Assembly (NCBI GenBank): GCA_029821735.1
Contig: JALGSU010000019.1
Span: 1-64,000, forward strand
DNA length: 64,000 bases
From: Candidatus Zipacnadia bacterium
GTDB lineage: Bacteria; Armatimonadota; Zipacnadia; Zipacnadales; UBA5352
Direction: 5' to 3'
Position numbers and translations under genes: made by a program
The notes under the pieces: model-generated
Databases searched by the model: none
Told to the model about the DNA's origin: nothing
Seen by the model: only the letters and a program-made list of their open reading frames with translations
In this document: piece after piece, positions 45,642 to 55,186 of the stretch
How positions within the stretch are numbered: position 1 is the stretch's first letter
How the letters are laid out: every line of letters begins with the position of its first letter

Positions 45642-47519
45642 TTACTCGGCGATCAGATCGACGCGACTGACGGGACCGGCAGCACCGAACGCATTCATGC
45701 AGCGTGCCTCCAGGCTGTGTTCGCCTCTAGTGAGCCGCCACGTGGACTGCGACTGGGCGCGGCGCCAGTCGCCTCCGTCCTTGCTCACTTGGAAACTCTT
45801 CAGGTTCGGCGCGGCGGAACTGAGCACCACGCGCAAGTGGCGCGGCGCGTCCGTGGCCTCGAGCTGAATGCTCGTGCTGCTGACCGGCCAGTAGAAGTCG
45901 GCCTCGCGATCACTGGTCAGCCCGTACTCAGGCGAGTCGACGGGGACCGGCCGCTCCTCATACCACAGATAGGCATCGCAGAAGTACTCGCCCCAGCCCT
46001 CGGTCAACTCGCCCGGGAAGGGCGTGTCCAGATGGTTGTTGCGCAGAGGCACGCCAAAGCGCCGCCAGTTGAGCAGAGCGCACTGGTCCTTCGGCTTTAT
46101 GCGATCAGCCCGCAGGCGGCGACGGCGCCGATAGATCGACCAGACCTCGGCGCTGCGCCCGGTCTTCCACATGCGCCGGATCTCAATGGAGTTCAGGGGA
46201 ATGCCCTCGTGCTCGAAGTGACAGTTGCGCTCGGGATCGTGCGAGTTCCCGGTATCCATGACCACCCATTTGGCGAGGTCGTTGCACCACACCTCGGCTA
46301 CGCAGTGATGATCGACGATGACATGGCGGGCCGTCCACCCGAGCGCCAGCGCAGTCTGGACGAACAGCGTGGAATAGTGCGTGCACATGCACAGCGCGCG
46401 TGGGTCCTGATTCATTTCGAGGATCACCAGGGCATCCCAGGGAGGGCACCAGTCGGTCCGCCCCATGTCCCAGCCCTTCGGAGCAGTGTGGCGGCACCAG
46501 TCCCGCAACGCCGCCAGTTTGCTTAGCTCGGTTTCCTCGCCCGCGACAACGTCGGCGAGCTTGTACTGCTCAGCCAGTCGCTTCAGCCTATCGGTCGGAA
46601 GTTGGTAAGCGAAGCCGTGCGAAGATCCGGGTCCGGCGGGTGCCGACGTCGCCACTACCCGCACGCTTGACTCGGCACCGATGCGCACGTCAGCCTGCAG
46701 ATCGACCGAGCGGAGAGTGGGTGTGACGTCTCCAGCCGGACTGAGCAAGTGCGCACGCCACTGCAGCCAGCGCGGCAGCGAACGCGCCGCACGGGCCTCG
46801 TCGGCGGGACGCCAGGCCTCCCAATGGAGGGCGTCAGTGCTAAACCGCATCTCCAGCGCGACCGCGCTGTCGCCGGGGGCCTCAAAGTCGGCCGCAAGAC
46901 TGACCGTGGCGTCAGTGAACTCCGGGCAGACGCCGTCTGTCGCGGCTTGCTCCGCAAGATCAACGGGGGGCGAGGTGATCGCGGCCGCCGACGGGTACCG
47001 CTGCAACCGCAGGCGGACCAGGAACTCGCCGTCGTTCATGCCCTGCGGGCCCATTGCATCGAAGTCCCAAGTCGCACCACCATCGCAACTGACCGCCGAG
47101 CGGTCGGGATGCACGGAGTCCTCAACAAGCAGGAAGCCTGCGCCCGCAAAGACCACCTCGTTGATGCCCTCGCGCAGCACCGAACCGGGAACACGCACCA
47201 CCTGCCAACCGGTTGACGGGAGCTGCTTCACGGGCTTGACGGGCGCGCCATTGACACTGACGCGCCCGACCTCGCCATAGATGTAGAGACGGCCGTCAAC
47301 ACAATCCGCAGCCGTGAGCAGGAACTGCTTCATGGCCATCACGTCTTCGCCGAGTTCCTGGCGGTTGTGAATGTGCGTGCGCCCCCTCTCATCCTGAAAC
47401 ATGACCGTTCGGGCCAGGCGCACACCGCGAGCCGCGCTGTCAGCTCCGATCTCACGCGTGCACTGACCGAAGGCCTCGCGGCCACGCCACTGCATCTGAA
47501 TCTGCGTCACGTTACTCAT
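45642..47519 (-). CDS. Transglutaminase-like domain protein
   Basis: A 625-residue protein with no signal peptide. Residues about 65-160 and 175-290 are beta-rich (VFAGAGFLLVEDSV, VALEMRFSTDALHWEAW). About 310-470 is a transglutaminase/protease-like core: Cys379 in LCMCTHYSTLFVQTALALG, His405 in VDHHCVAEVW and Asp422 in WVVMDTGN form the Cys-His-Asp triad. The last ~90 residues resemble an Ig-like domain (WRLTRGEHSLEARCMNAFG). Bacterial proteins of this kind can be proteases or crosslinking enzymes; many are uncharacterised. The absence of an export signal is odd given the Ig-like tail. Its stop overlaps the next gene's possible ATG by one base. Confidence 0.72.
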   Translation of the reverse strand: MSNVTQIQMQWRGREAFGQCTREIGADSAARGVRLARTVMFQDERGRTHIHNRQELGEDVMAMKQFLLTAADCVDGRLYIYGEVGRVSVNGAPVKPVKQLPSTGWQVVRVPGSVLREGINEVVFAGAGFLLVEDSVHPDRSAVSCDGGATWDFDAMGPQGMNDGEFLVRLRLQRYPSAAAITSPPVDLAEQAATDGVCPEFTDATVSLAADFEAPGDSAVALEMRFSTDALHWEAWRPADEARAARSLPRWLQWRAHLLSPAGDVTPTLRSVDLQADVRIGAESSVRVVATSAPAGPGSSHGFAYQLPTDRLKRLAEQYKLADVVAGEETELSKLAALRDWCRHTAPKGWDMGRTDWCPPWDALVILEMNQDPRALCMCTHYSTLFVQTALALGWTARHVIVDHHCVAEVWCNDLAKWVVMDTGNSHDPERNCHFEHEGIPLNSIEIRRMWKTGRSAEVWSIYRRRRRLRADRIKPKDQCALLNWRRFGVPLRNNHLDTPFPGELTEGWGEYFCDAYLWYEERPVPVDSPEYGLTSDREADFYWPVSSTSIQLEATDAPRHLRVVLSSAAPNLKSFQVSKDGGDWRRAQSQSTWRLTRGEHSLEARCMNAFGAAGPVSRVDLIAE

Positions 47520-47540
47520 GCCGCAACTCCTTCGAGAAGC

Positions 47541-49631
47541 TCATCTGACCGGACCCAGTAATGCGTCTGCGCTGCCAGTCGAGTAGCCAAACTTCGCCAC
47601 GTGCATGCGCCCCTCGCTGACGACTTCCGCACCGTCAACCGAAAGCGTGACCGTGCCAGCCTTGCCGCCGGTGTGAGCCAGTCTGTACCAATGGAACGCG
47701 TCAGTCGTATCCATCGGCACCGTCTCCAAAACACGGTGATCGGTGTTCGTGGCGCTGCTCTGAATCCCTACCGCAGCGTCGCTGAGGTAGATCGCAGCGT
47801 TGCGGCCATGATCGGGGCGGAACCACACCGACAGGCCGTAGTCAGGTTCGTCGCCCTTGTCGACGATGCGCAGCCATGCCTCGACAGCCCAGTCGCTATC
47901 GTCAGACCAATCTGCATCGCGCGCGTATGCCGCGGTGGTCTTCATGTCACGCACCGCGTGCATATCGGCATATGGAATGCCGTCCCCCACGACAATGCTG
48001 TAGCCGGATGCCTGGCCGGTAGCGCGGAAACGGCTTGCGCCGGGCACACCGTCTGCGTCAGGCAGCAACCAGCCGTTGGCGGCCGGATCCCAGAGCACTG
48101 TCTCCGGCTCGCGTGTCTGATCAGGCAGATAGGAGTATAGGTCCGCATCTCTGATGTAGAAGCGAATCTTCCGCAATTGGCCTCGCTGAGCTTCAGGAAT
48201 AGCGGCCGTACGCCAGGTCAGGACATGGCGGACCGCGTCACCGGTGAAGGGCACGCACTGATCGCGCGAGAAGCCCGGAATCACCTGCTCGTCTGCGTCC
48301 AGGAGCTCGGCGACGATCTCCCCACCAGGACGGACGGCCGCATTGATCGTGACCTGCGGCACGTGGAACTGTTCGAGGCGACTGATAAGCCAGCCCTCGT
48401 CGGTTTCGGCGCTCATCGAGCAGAAGCCATCCAGCCGCAATGTGGCGACGCCGATGCTGGCGTGGGCGTCAGTGGTGTTGTGGAAGCCGACCCACCCGCC
48501 ATAGTAGAACCACAGCTCATCGCCCATCTGCACGGGCGCGCGGGCGGTGTAGATCATGCCCGAGTCGAACTCGCCCTCGCCGCCGCGTGGTATGAACTGC
48601 TCGCGAACGGGCGGGCGGGTCCAGTTGATCAGGTCCCAGCTCCATGCCATCTGCACGTCCATCGTGCACGGGCTGCTCTTCTCGGACTCAAACATCTTCT
48701 GATCCGTGTTGGCGCCGACCTTGGTCCAGCGCGCATTGTAGATCCAGGGCAGGCCAATGTACATCCCCTGGTACGGGAACACTGGCATGCCATAGACCTG
48801 GGTGGCGTCTGGATCGAGGTCGTCGGCACCAAAGACCGGGCCCTCGACGGGCTTGGTCCAGTTAAGACCATCGGCCGAGATCGCGACGCCCGCCGCGCGA
48901 CCGCGACGACTGCCGCTCTTCCAGGTGGCAACGAAGCGGTTCCGGTAGGGGTCCCGAAAGAAGTTCAGCACGTCGCCGGACCGGAAAAGCCCCCTATCTT
49001 CGGTCTCAAGCACGAAGGTCCAGTGTAGTCCGTCAGGCGAGTACGCAACTCGTGCATGGCGGTAGTCTGTACCGTAGCAGAACAGAGCGTAGCGCTTGTC
49101 AGGATCGGTCGCCCAAGTCTGCTTGATAACGCTCGGGTTGTGGCACTGCCCAGAAGCTCGGCGTGGGTTCTCGAGGTCGTCGGACAGGTAGATGAACAGA
49201 TTCGTGTCCTCAGTCTCGCCGTAGCTGTGCAGACCGAGATTGGGTTTGGTCCAGTTGATCCCGTCTATCGACTCGGCATAGCAGTTACCGTAACCGCCGC
49301 AGTGCACGTGATACCACATGCGCAACTTGCCCTCGTCCCACGCGACCGTGCCATACAGGTATGGGCCGCCATATGAGGGATACTGTTCCCATGGCCGGTC
49401 GGCCACAACTACAGGGCTCGCCTCGTGCCTGCGAGCGGCGTGGAAGGTGCGCTGCAGGCCCTCACTGCGCTCGACAACCATGGCATCGAGAAAAAGCCTG
49501 CGCCACGGGCCACCAGCTTGACCAGCGATCAGGTCCTCAGCGGGTGGCGCCGGCTGGGCCCATGCAAGCGATCCGAGCGTGACCAGCGCGGCGGATAGCA
49601 TGAGTATGCGGGAACGGAATGAGCCGATCAC
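47541..49631 (-). CDS. Secreted five-bladed-propeller glycosidase-like protein
   Basis: A 696-residue exported protein. I start it at GTG 49631, which follows AGGAGG closely and begins the signal peptide (ILMLSAALVTLGSLAWAQ); the frame is open to 49775 without support. Residues about 40-390 have repeated blade patterns of GH32/GH43-type propellers: GTVAWDEGKLRMWYHV, VAYSPDGLHWTF, NFFRDPYRNRFVATWKSG, ISADGLNWTKP, WSWDLINWTRPP and MGDELWFYYGGW. Residues about 520-690 resemble a LamG-like jelly roll (WAVEAWLRIVD, GTVTLSVDGAEV). Catalytic residues cannot be assigned. It lies 21 bases ahead of the transglutaminase-like gene and behind a GT-C gene. Confidence 0.7.
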   Translation of the reverse strand: MIGSFRSRILMLSAALVTLGSLAWAQPAPPAEDLIAGQAGGPWRRLFLDAMVVERSEGLQRTFHAARRHEASPVVVADRPWEQYPSYGGPYLYGTVAWDEGKLRMWYHVHCGGYGNCYAESIDGINWTKPNLGLHSYGETEDTNLFIYLSDDLENPRRASGQCHNPSVIKQTWATDPDKRYALFCYGTDYRHARVAYSPDGLHWTFVLETEDRGLFRSGDVLNFFRDPYRNRFVATWKSGSRRGRAAGVAISADGLNWTKPVEGPVFGADDLDPDATQVYGMPVFPYQGMYIGLPWIYNARWTKVGANTDQKMFESEKSSPCTMDVQMAWSWDLINWTRPPVREQFIPRGGEGEFDSGMIYTARAPVQMGDELWFYYGGWVGFHNTTDAHASIGVATLRLDGFCSMSAETDEGWLISRLEQFHVPQVTINAAVRPGGEIVAELLDADEQVIPGFSRDQCVPFTGDAVRHVLTWRTAAIPEAQRGQLRKIRFYIRDADLYSYLPDQTREPETVLWDPAANGWLLPDADGVPGASRFRATGQASGYSIVVGDGIPYADMHAVRDMKTTAAYARDADWSDDSDWAVEAWLRIVDKGDEPDYGLSVWFRPDHGRNAAIYLSDAAVGIQSSATNTDHRVLETVPMDTTDAFHWYRLAHTGGKAGTVTLSVDGAEVVSEGRMHVAKFGYSTGSADALLGPVR

Positions 49632-49687
49632 GGTGCGCCTCCTGTGCAGTAGCGAGAAATCCGATCGACGAGGTAGGTTTCGCACGA

Positions 49688-51103
49688 TCAGCATCGTTTC
49701 CTGCCTGCGACGAGGTCGCGGACGAAGAGGAGCCCCACAGCGGCGTACGCGGGCAGCCGCCATGGTTGGGGCCACCGTTTGCAGATCGAGGCAATGCCCG
49801 CCCAGACGGACCCGGGCTCGGCCTCAAGAAAGTCGAGATACCAACCCATGGGCACGACCGTCAGCGCCAGCATCCACGCGCGCGGCATGAAGCAGAGGAA
49901 GCTGAGCAGGCTGAGCGTGTACCACGGATACGTGACCGGGCTGAGGATGATCGTCGCGGCACTGATGGAGGCCATGCGGGCAACAATATCCCGTGGATCG
50001 TCGGGATCCAGCCGAGATGTCTGATGGATCGCCCATGCGACCGCTGCCAACCCCACGAGCATTCGTGCAGTGGCGGCCACGTCAGCCAGCCCAGCCAACG
50101 GACTCAAGGCCCATACCAGCAGCGAGTATGCCGCGTCACATGACTGCCAGCGTTCAGCGAAGGCCATGAAGCCCGCGAGACCGTCGAGGCCCGCCCCGGC
50201 GAAGGGCACCAGCGCGGCCAGTGAGACCAGGGCACATGGAAGGCCGAAACGCGAGCGCCCGATCTTGAGCAGAGGCAGCAGGAGAAGGACCGGGGAGATC
50301 TTCACCAGCAGAGCGCCCGCGAAGGCCACTCCCGCCCAGCCGAACCGCCGCCTGAACACAGCCAGGAGCGTGAGCGTCAGCATGAGCACCATGACGGCGT
50401 CGATCTGCCCGCGATCAGCAAATGCGTTGAGGGTGACGGGGCTCCATGCGTAGACGATGGCCAGGGCCGGGGTCATGCGAAGAGTTCGCAGGGCAGCCAT
50501 GAGCACGAGGATCGCGGCGAGATCCAGGAGGGTCATCATCAGGCGCAGTGTCAGGACGCGGTCTCCGGGCAGCATATGCGGCACAGTGAACAGCAGACTC
50601 GCCAGCGGCCCGTATACGGAACGCACCTGCGCGTGCTTGAGCCAGAACCCGGAGTAAAGCGTATCGCCACGCGCGGCCAGGCGTTCTCGGAGACCGTCGT
50701 AACGCTGGTCCACAGGTGGAGCATCATAGGGGTTGTGGCCCTCGATGAGAACGAGGCCCTCCCACAAGTGTCGGCCAAGGTCGGGGTTATTCGGGGCGGG
50801 TCCGGAGACGATCACCGCGCGCAGCAGGACCGAGCCAAGGAGGACCACGACCCATTCGCGGCGGCGCAGGGCTTCGCGCCAGCGCCAGGTCACGTACACG
50901 GCCGCGAAGTGTGCAGCCAGGAGGCCCGGCCAGCAGAGATAGCGCAGCTGGATCGACGGCGGGCCCGATCTCGCGAGAAGGCCATACATGTAAGCGTAGA
51001 CCACCACGGATAGCGCGAGAGCCGCCAGCATCGCAGCTAGCGGTGCGTTGACACGCGGAGCATCGGCAGGTGGGTCGATTGCGTCCATTTCTGCGTGAGC
51101 CAT
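49688..51103 (-). CDS. GT-C membrane glycosyltransferase (DUF2029/GT87-like)
   Basis: About 471 residues from ATG 51103; a TTG at 51118 and an ATG at 51088 are alternatives, none with a ribosome site. It has about 10-12 membrane segments. The first loop holds NPDLGRHLWEGLVLIEGHNPYDAPP, a typical GT-C acidic loop with Asp, and Arg/Trp-rich turns (SVYGPLASLLFTVPH) follow. AIVYAWSPVTLNAFADRGQID is a hallmark of polyprenyl-phosphate-sugar-dependent DUF2029 enzymes. It would transfer mannose or a similar sugar on the outer face of the inner membrane. A second enzyme of this type lies at 55463. Confidence 0.78.
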   Translation of the reverse strand: MAHAEMDAIDPPADAPRVNAPLAAMLAALALSVVVYAYMYGLLARSGPPSIQLRYLCWPGLLAAHFAAVYVTWRWREALRRREWVVVLLGSVLLRAVIVSGPAPNNPDLGRHLWEGLVLIEGHNPYDAPPVDQRYDGLRERLAARGDTLYSGFWLKHAQVRSVYGPLASLLFTVPHMLPGDRVLTLRLMMTLLDLAAILVLMAALRTLRMTPALAIVYAWSPVTLNAFADRGQIDAVMVLMLTLTLLAVFRRRFGWAGVAFAGALLVKISPVLLLLPLLKIGRSRFGLPCALVSLAALVPFAGAGLDGLAGFMAFAERWQSCDAAYSLLVWALSPLAGLADVAATARMLVGLAAVAWAIHQTSRLDPDDPRDIVARMASISAATIILSPVTYPWYTLSLLSFLCFMPRAWMLALTVVPMGWYLDFLEAEPGSVWAGIASICKRWPQPWRLPAYAAVGLLFVRDLVAGRKRC

Positions 51104-51252
51104 AGTCGCTGGCACCAATGGTTGCGCTGAGGGCCTCGGGCACTCCGCTATGCGCTTCGCCCTCCGAGACTGCTTCCCTCCTCAGGCAGGAGCAACGGAC
51201 GCTTCCGGAGAATACTTCCCTGTTGCGGTGGACATACTGGCTGGAGGTCGAC

Positions 51253-52191
51253 ATGAACAGTTTCCGCCTGCTCATGATCGCGATAGTGACTGCGCTTGCG
51301 CTCACTTTCTCCGGATGTCCGCGGGAGTCAGCAAGGCCTGACGTCTCGATCGGCATTCGCGAGCAGCCCACGGCCGGCCTGGGCGTGGTGGATATCCCCT
51401 CAGACGGCCCCAGCTCCGCGTTCACGGGCGACCGCGCTATGGAGCACACCAGAGCGCTGGCCGAGGAGATCGGGCCGCGGCTAATGCCGAGCGACGCCCT
51501 CGACGCGGCCACCAAGTATGTCTCCGAGCAGCTTATCGACCTTGGCCTGGCTCCCGAACAGGCTCTGTATGATCTCCCCGATGGCACCGCCGCAGCGAAT
51601 ATCATAGCGGTGATCCCCGGCATTTCAGAGCAGGAGCGCGTATTGGCCTGCCACTTGGACACAGTCGCTGAGTGCCCCGGAGCCAACGACGACGCGTCTG
51701 GCGCCGGCGCAATGCTGGAACTGGCAGAGATGCTGGTCGGCACTGAGTTCCCCCTCTCGGTCCGCCTGTGCTTCTTCACGGCCGAGGAGGCCCTCGAGGG
51801 CGCGGATGAGCATGGGTACTCGTCTGCGCAGTACATGAAAAGCCTCAATCCAGACCAGATCGGTCGCATGGCGGCAGTCTGCTGGCTGGACAAGATCGCC
51901 GCTGGCTCGTCGCTGAAGGTTCTCTACATCGCCGATGCCCGCTCCTCTGTGGCTCTGGAGCTGGGCCAGCTTGCCCATAGCCGCGACCTCAAGCCCACCG
52001 TGACAGGGGCGGACCGATGGTCGGAGGAGATGGCGTTCGAGGACTATGACATCCCGACCGCATGGGTCGAGTGGGGGCCCGCCTCCGAGCTGCACAGCCC
52101 TGGCGACGATATGCGCAACGTTGCGCGCGAGAAGCTCGTGGCGATCGGCGATCTGATCCACACCTGGCTCACCGAGGAGCCCAGCGAATGA
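51253..52191 (+). CDS. M28-family metallopeptidase lipoprotein
   Basis: A 312-residue protein starting at ATG 51253, 7 bases after GGAGG. The signal ends in a lipobox (TFSGC, Cys22), so it is lipid-anchored in the envelope. The peptidase core has the two-zinc ligands in order: HLD in ACHLDT, Asp in GANDDASGAG, Glu-Glu in FFTAEEALEG, Asp in WLDKI and His in LHSPGDD. Length fits M28 aminopeptidases. It would release N-terminal residues from peptides. The stop overlaps the start of the FAD enzyme (ATGA), so the genes are coupled. Confidence 0.88.
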   Translation: MNSFRLLMIAIVTALALTFSGCPRESARPDVSIGIREQPTAGLGVVDIPSDGPSSAFTGDRAMEHTRALAEEIGPRLMPSDALDAATKYVSEQLIDLGLAPEQALYDLPDGTAAANIIAVIPGISEQERVLACHLDTVAECPGANDDASGAGAMLELAEMLVGTEFPLSVRLCFFTAEEALEGADEHGYSSAQYMKSLNPDQIGRMAAVCWLDKIAAGSSLKVLYIADARSSVALELGQLAHSRDLKPTVTGADRWSEEMAFEDYDIPTAWVEWGPASELHSPGDDMRNVAREKLVAIGDLIHTWLTEEPSE

Positions 52192-53528
52192 CCCGGTATG
52201 TGATCATCGGCGACTCTATCGCCGGGAACTCGGCGGCCGCGCGCATCCGCGCGCTCGACCCCGATGGCACGATCACGATCCTCAGCAAGGAGCAGGACCC
52301 CTACTACTCACGCTGCGCGCTCATGTACTACGCGATGGACCACTGCAGCCGTAGCGACATCCACATCGCCGACACTGGCCATTACAGGCGAATGAACGCG
52401 ACGGTAGTCCGACAGCGCGCGGTGGGCGTTGACACCATCGAGCACACCGTTGCTCTCGAGGATGGCGCGCGGATCGAGTATGACAAGCTGCTCATCGCGA
52501 CCGGCGCCGACGCGCGCAAGATGGGCATCGAAGGCGAGGACGCGGCGGGCGTCCACGATTTCGTTACCCTCCAGGACGCCGAGAACATCGTTCGCGAGGC
52601 CCCGCAGTGTCGACGGGCGGTGGTGACGGGCGGCGGTCTGATAGGGGCCGAAGTGGCCGAGGTGTTCCACGAACTCGGTGTGCCCTGCGACTTCTTCGTC
52701 CGCGAGTCCTACTACTACCACAACTTCTGCAGCAACGCGCAGTCGCGGATCATCGAGGACCGCTTCCGGCAGCTCGGTATCCGTCTGCACGTGCGGAAGA
52801 CCATCAATAGCATCGAGAAGGATGCATCCGGGCGGATCGCAGCGATTGTCGACGACACTGGGGATCGGCTCGAATGCGACATGCTGGTGCGGTCGATCGG
52901 CGTGGAGCCGGCAATAGGCTTCCTGCGAGACAGCGGCGTTGCGACTGACACCGGTGTCCTCGCCGACGACCGGATGAAGAACCCGGCTGAAGACGTGTGG
53001 ACAGCCGGCGACTGCGCGGAAGTCAGGTTCCCTGGCGAAGAGCGCACGCGCATCATCAAGCTGTGGTATGTAGCTCAGCCGCAGGGCTGGGTGGCCGGCG
53101 AGAACATGACGGGTGGGAATGTGCGCTACGAGCTGCCAGTCCAGTATCAGGCGGCCATGTTCATGGACCTGGATTTCTGCTCGTACGGCGAGATGCCGAG
53201 CGACCACAACGACCTGGAAGAGCATTCCATCACTGCGCCTAATGGCGTCGATTCAGTCATGCTGGTGCATGACGGGACCAGGCTGATGGGCGCTTCGTTG
53301 CTCGGCACGGCGCTCACTAAAGAGGACATTGAGCACCTCGTCACCTCGCAGATACCACTGGCCGAAGCGGTGGCGACGGTGACCGGGATCTTTGGCGGCA
53401 CACTCTATGATCGCGCGCCGAGGAGTCGCATCACTGAGCACAGGCCCGCGTCTCGCCGGCCCGACTACTGGCCCTTCGGCAGGCGCAAGACGCGGCGCGG
53501 CTGGTTCGAACTGACAGGAGGGTTCTGA
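52188..53528 (+). CDS. FAD-dependent pyridine-nucleotide oxidoreductase
   Basis: A 446-residue enzyme starting in the ATGA overlap at 52188; the longer frame from 52062 lies inside the peptidase gene. YVIIGDSIAGNSAAARIR binds FAD, LLIATGADAR closes the FAD domain, RAVVTGGGLIGAEVAE binds NAD(P)H, and VWTAGDCAEV completes the second FAD contact. Residues about 330-430 are an additional domain. The N-terminal redox Cys seen in CoA-disulfide or NADH oxidases may be at SRCALMYY (Cys43). It probably passes electrons to or from the adjacent 4Fe-4S membrane protein. The substrate is unknown. Confidence 0.87.
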   Translation: MTRYVIIGDSIAGNSAAARIRALDPDGTITILSKEQDPYYSRCALMYYAMDHCSRSDIHIADTGHYRRMNATVVRQRAVGVDTIEHTVALEDGARIEYDKLLIATGADARKMGIEGEDAAGVHDFVTLQDAENIVREAPQCRRAVVTGGGLIGAEVAEVFHELGVPCDFFVRESYYYHNFCSNAQSRIIEDRFRQLGIRLHVRKTINSIEKDASGRIAAIVDDTGDRLECDMLVRSIGVEPAIGFLRDSGVATDTGVLADDRMKNPAEDVWTAGDCAEVRFPGEERTRIIKLWYVAQPQGWVAGENMTGGNVRYELPVQYQAAMFMDLDFCSYGEMPSDHNDLEEHSITAPNGVDSVMLVHDGTRLMGASLLGTALTKEDIEHLVTSQIPLAEAVATVTGIFGGTLYDRAPRSRITEHRPASRRPDYWPFGRRKTRRGWFELTGGF

Positions 53529-53530
53529 CC

Positions 53531-54567
53531 ATTCCCCTGTCATCGTGGCCAAAGCTTCCTCTCCTGACGGTGATGCTGCTCATCACCGCGGTCTACTTGC
53601 TGCTGCTGTGGCCGACCTGGTTCTGGGTGCCACTGGCGGGTCTGGTGCTGGTTTTGGTACTCGGGCGGAAGTGGGAGGCAACGCCGCTGATCGTTCTGGC
53701 GGTGTTGATAACCGGCCTCTACTTCTCCATGCGCTACGGGCACTGGACGCTGCTTGGCTACGGTTCGGGCTTCTGGTATGCGGTGATGTACACCGTCGCG
53801 GTGGTGGGCATGGGGATACGCTTCATTGTGATGTATCGGGGCAAGGACCGGTACATGGTGATCCGCACGTTCTTCAACATGTACGCACAACTGGTGGTGG
53901 GCTTTGCACTGGCCTTCCTGCTGCCTTTTGAGCTTGGCGGCGGGCGACCCGATACAGCAGGCTCGGGCGTGTTCTTCATGTACGTCTGGCCGTTGGAAAT
54001 CAATGCGTTCCTGATCGGCAAGTACCAGACGCTCTACCCGCTGGTGAAAGTCTTCCTGGGGTGGAACATCATCGCGGCGCTGGTGATCATGCCGATCCTC
54101 GTGTATTTCTACGGCAAGCGAGCCGCCTGTCGCGAGCGCTTGAGCCGGTCATCTACCTGTTTGTCATCGCGGCGGTCGGGATGACCGTATGGGTGCTGAT
54201 GACTCCGCAGGGCGCTATGGACGGCGTCTACGCTGCGCTGGGCCAGTATGACTTCATCGTCAAGTTCATCTTCTCGAGTCTGATCGGCGTCGGGCTTTAC
54301 AGCCTGATGGGAGCGCGCATCTGGTGCCGGTACTTCTGCCCGTGGGCGGGGTTATTCGGGTTGGTCGCGAAATTCGGGCGTTACGCCATCCGCACGCGCG
54401 GCGAGCTTTGTATCGGCTGCGGTCAGTGCAACACTTACTGCGAGATGGGCATCGACATACGGGGGTTCGCCATGCGCGGGGAGCCTGTCAAGACTACCAC
54501 GTGCGTGGGCTGTGGAATGTGTATTCAGAAGTGCCCGCGCCGAGTGCTGTCATTCACCATTGAGTGA
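53531..54567 (+). pseudogene. NapH-like 4Fe-4S membrane protein, frame-broken
   Basis: The first half (about 53531-54130) encodes four to five membrane segments (LLLLWPTWFWVPLAGLVLVL, LALAFLLPFELGG) and leaves frame at about 54130 after YFYGKRAAC. The second half, in another frame from about 54140, resumes with ALEPVIYLFVIAAVGMTVW, then ARIWCRYFCPWAGLFG and two ferredoxin motifs: CIGCGQCNTYCEMG and CVGCGMCIQKCPR. Together they resemble NapH/CcoG-type quinol-side electron carriers. The part between AAC and ALEP, where the first CxxC-type motif is usual, seems missing. The start is uncertain: a strong AGGAGGG precedes an ATT at 53531, while GTG 53570 has no ribosome site. A real mutation or an assembly deletion is possible. 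Confidence 0.65.
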
Positions 54568-54592
54568 GCGGGGTCTTCGGGAGGTGGGACGT

Positions 54593-55186
54593 ATGACACG
54601 TGTAGCACTTGCCGTATCGATCGCCATCGCGCTGATGGCAACCGCGGTGATGGCCTCAACCCCATATGAGCCACCAGAGGGTGGCGACGAGTGGCAGAAG
54701 GTAACCGTGGTTCTCACGGGCACGAGCGAGGACGCTGACGCTGCGGGCAAGGCGGTTCTCGCCTGCAATATGGCTGAGAGCCAGCACCGCATTCAGGCCT
54801 CTGCCCAGAAACTCGTGCCCCGGTCGACCTACTCGGTGTGGCTCGTGAAGCTCAACGACGAGGGCAAACTGGTCCGCCAACTCCGCTGCGACAATCCCGA
54901 CCGGCGGCTGAGGGCCGACAAGAATGGCAAGCTCTCTTTGGCGGCGAATCTGCCCTCCTGTCCGCAGGGCAAATACAACATGGTCGTGGTGCGCCTGCAC
55001 CCGGAGGGCGATCCCAAGGACCGCACCAACATGGTGACAGTGATGAAGGGCGCGTGGGCCTCGCGCTGGCGTGTTGCGCTGGAGCGTTGGCGTCGGAGAG
55101 TTACCATCCGCCTGAGGGCGGAAGCTGGCAAATGTCCCGGCTATATCTCAAGCCTGTTGGCCCCTTCACGGATGCAACTGGGGTGA
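54593..55186 (+). CDS. Small secreted protein, copy 1 (C-terminus doubtful)
   Basis: ATG 54593 follows GGGAGGTGGG. A signal peptide (VALAVSIAIALMATAVMAS) precedes YEPPEGGDEWQKVTVVLTG, CNMAESQHRIQASAQKL, YSVWLVKLNDEGKLV and MVVVRLHPEGDPKD, a beta-rich domain shared with the next gene. The family is unknown to me. The chain matches copy 2 through VTVMKG (about residue 152), then runs on for about 44 residues of arginine/tryptophan-rich sequence that copy 2 lacks and that overlaps copy 2's signal peptide in another frame. That tail is probably not real protein: the true C-terminus and the gap between copies appear deleted. It lies 25 bases behind the 4Fe-4S gene. Confidence 0.6.
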   Translation: MTRVALAVSIAIALMATAVMASTPYEPPEGGDEWQKVTVVLTGTSEDADAAGKAVLACNMAESQHRIQASAQKLVPRSTYSVWLVKLNDEGKLVRQLRCDNPDRRLRADKNGKLSLAANLPSCPQGKYNMVVVRLHPEGDPKDRTNMVTVMKGAWASRWRVALERWRRRVTIRLRAEAGKCPGYISSLLAPSRMQLG

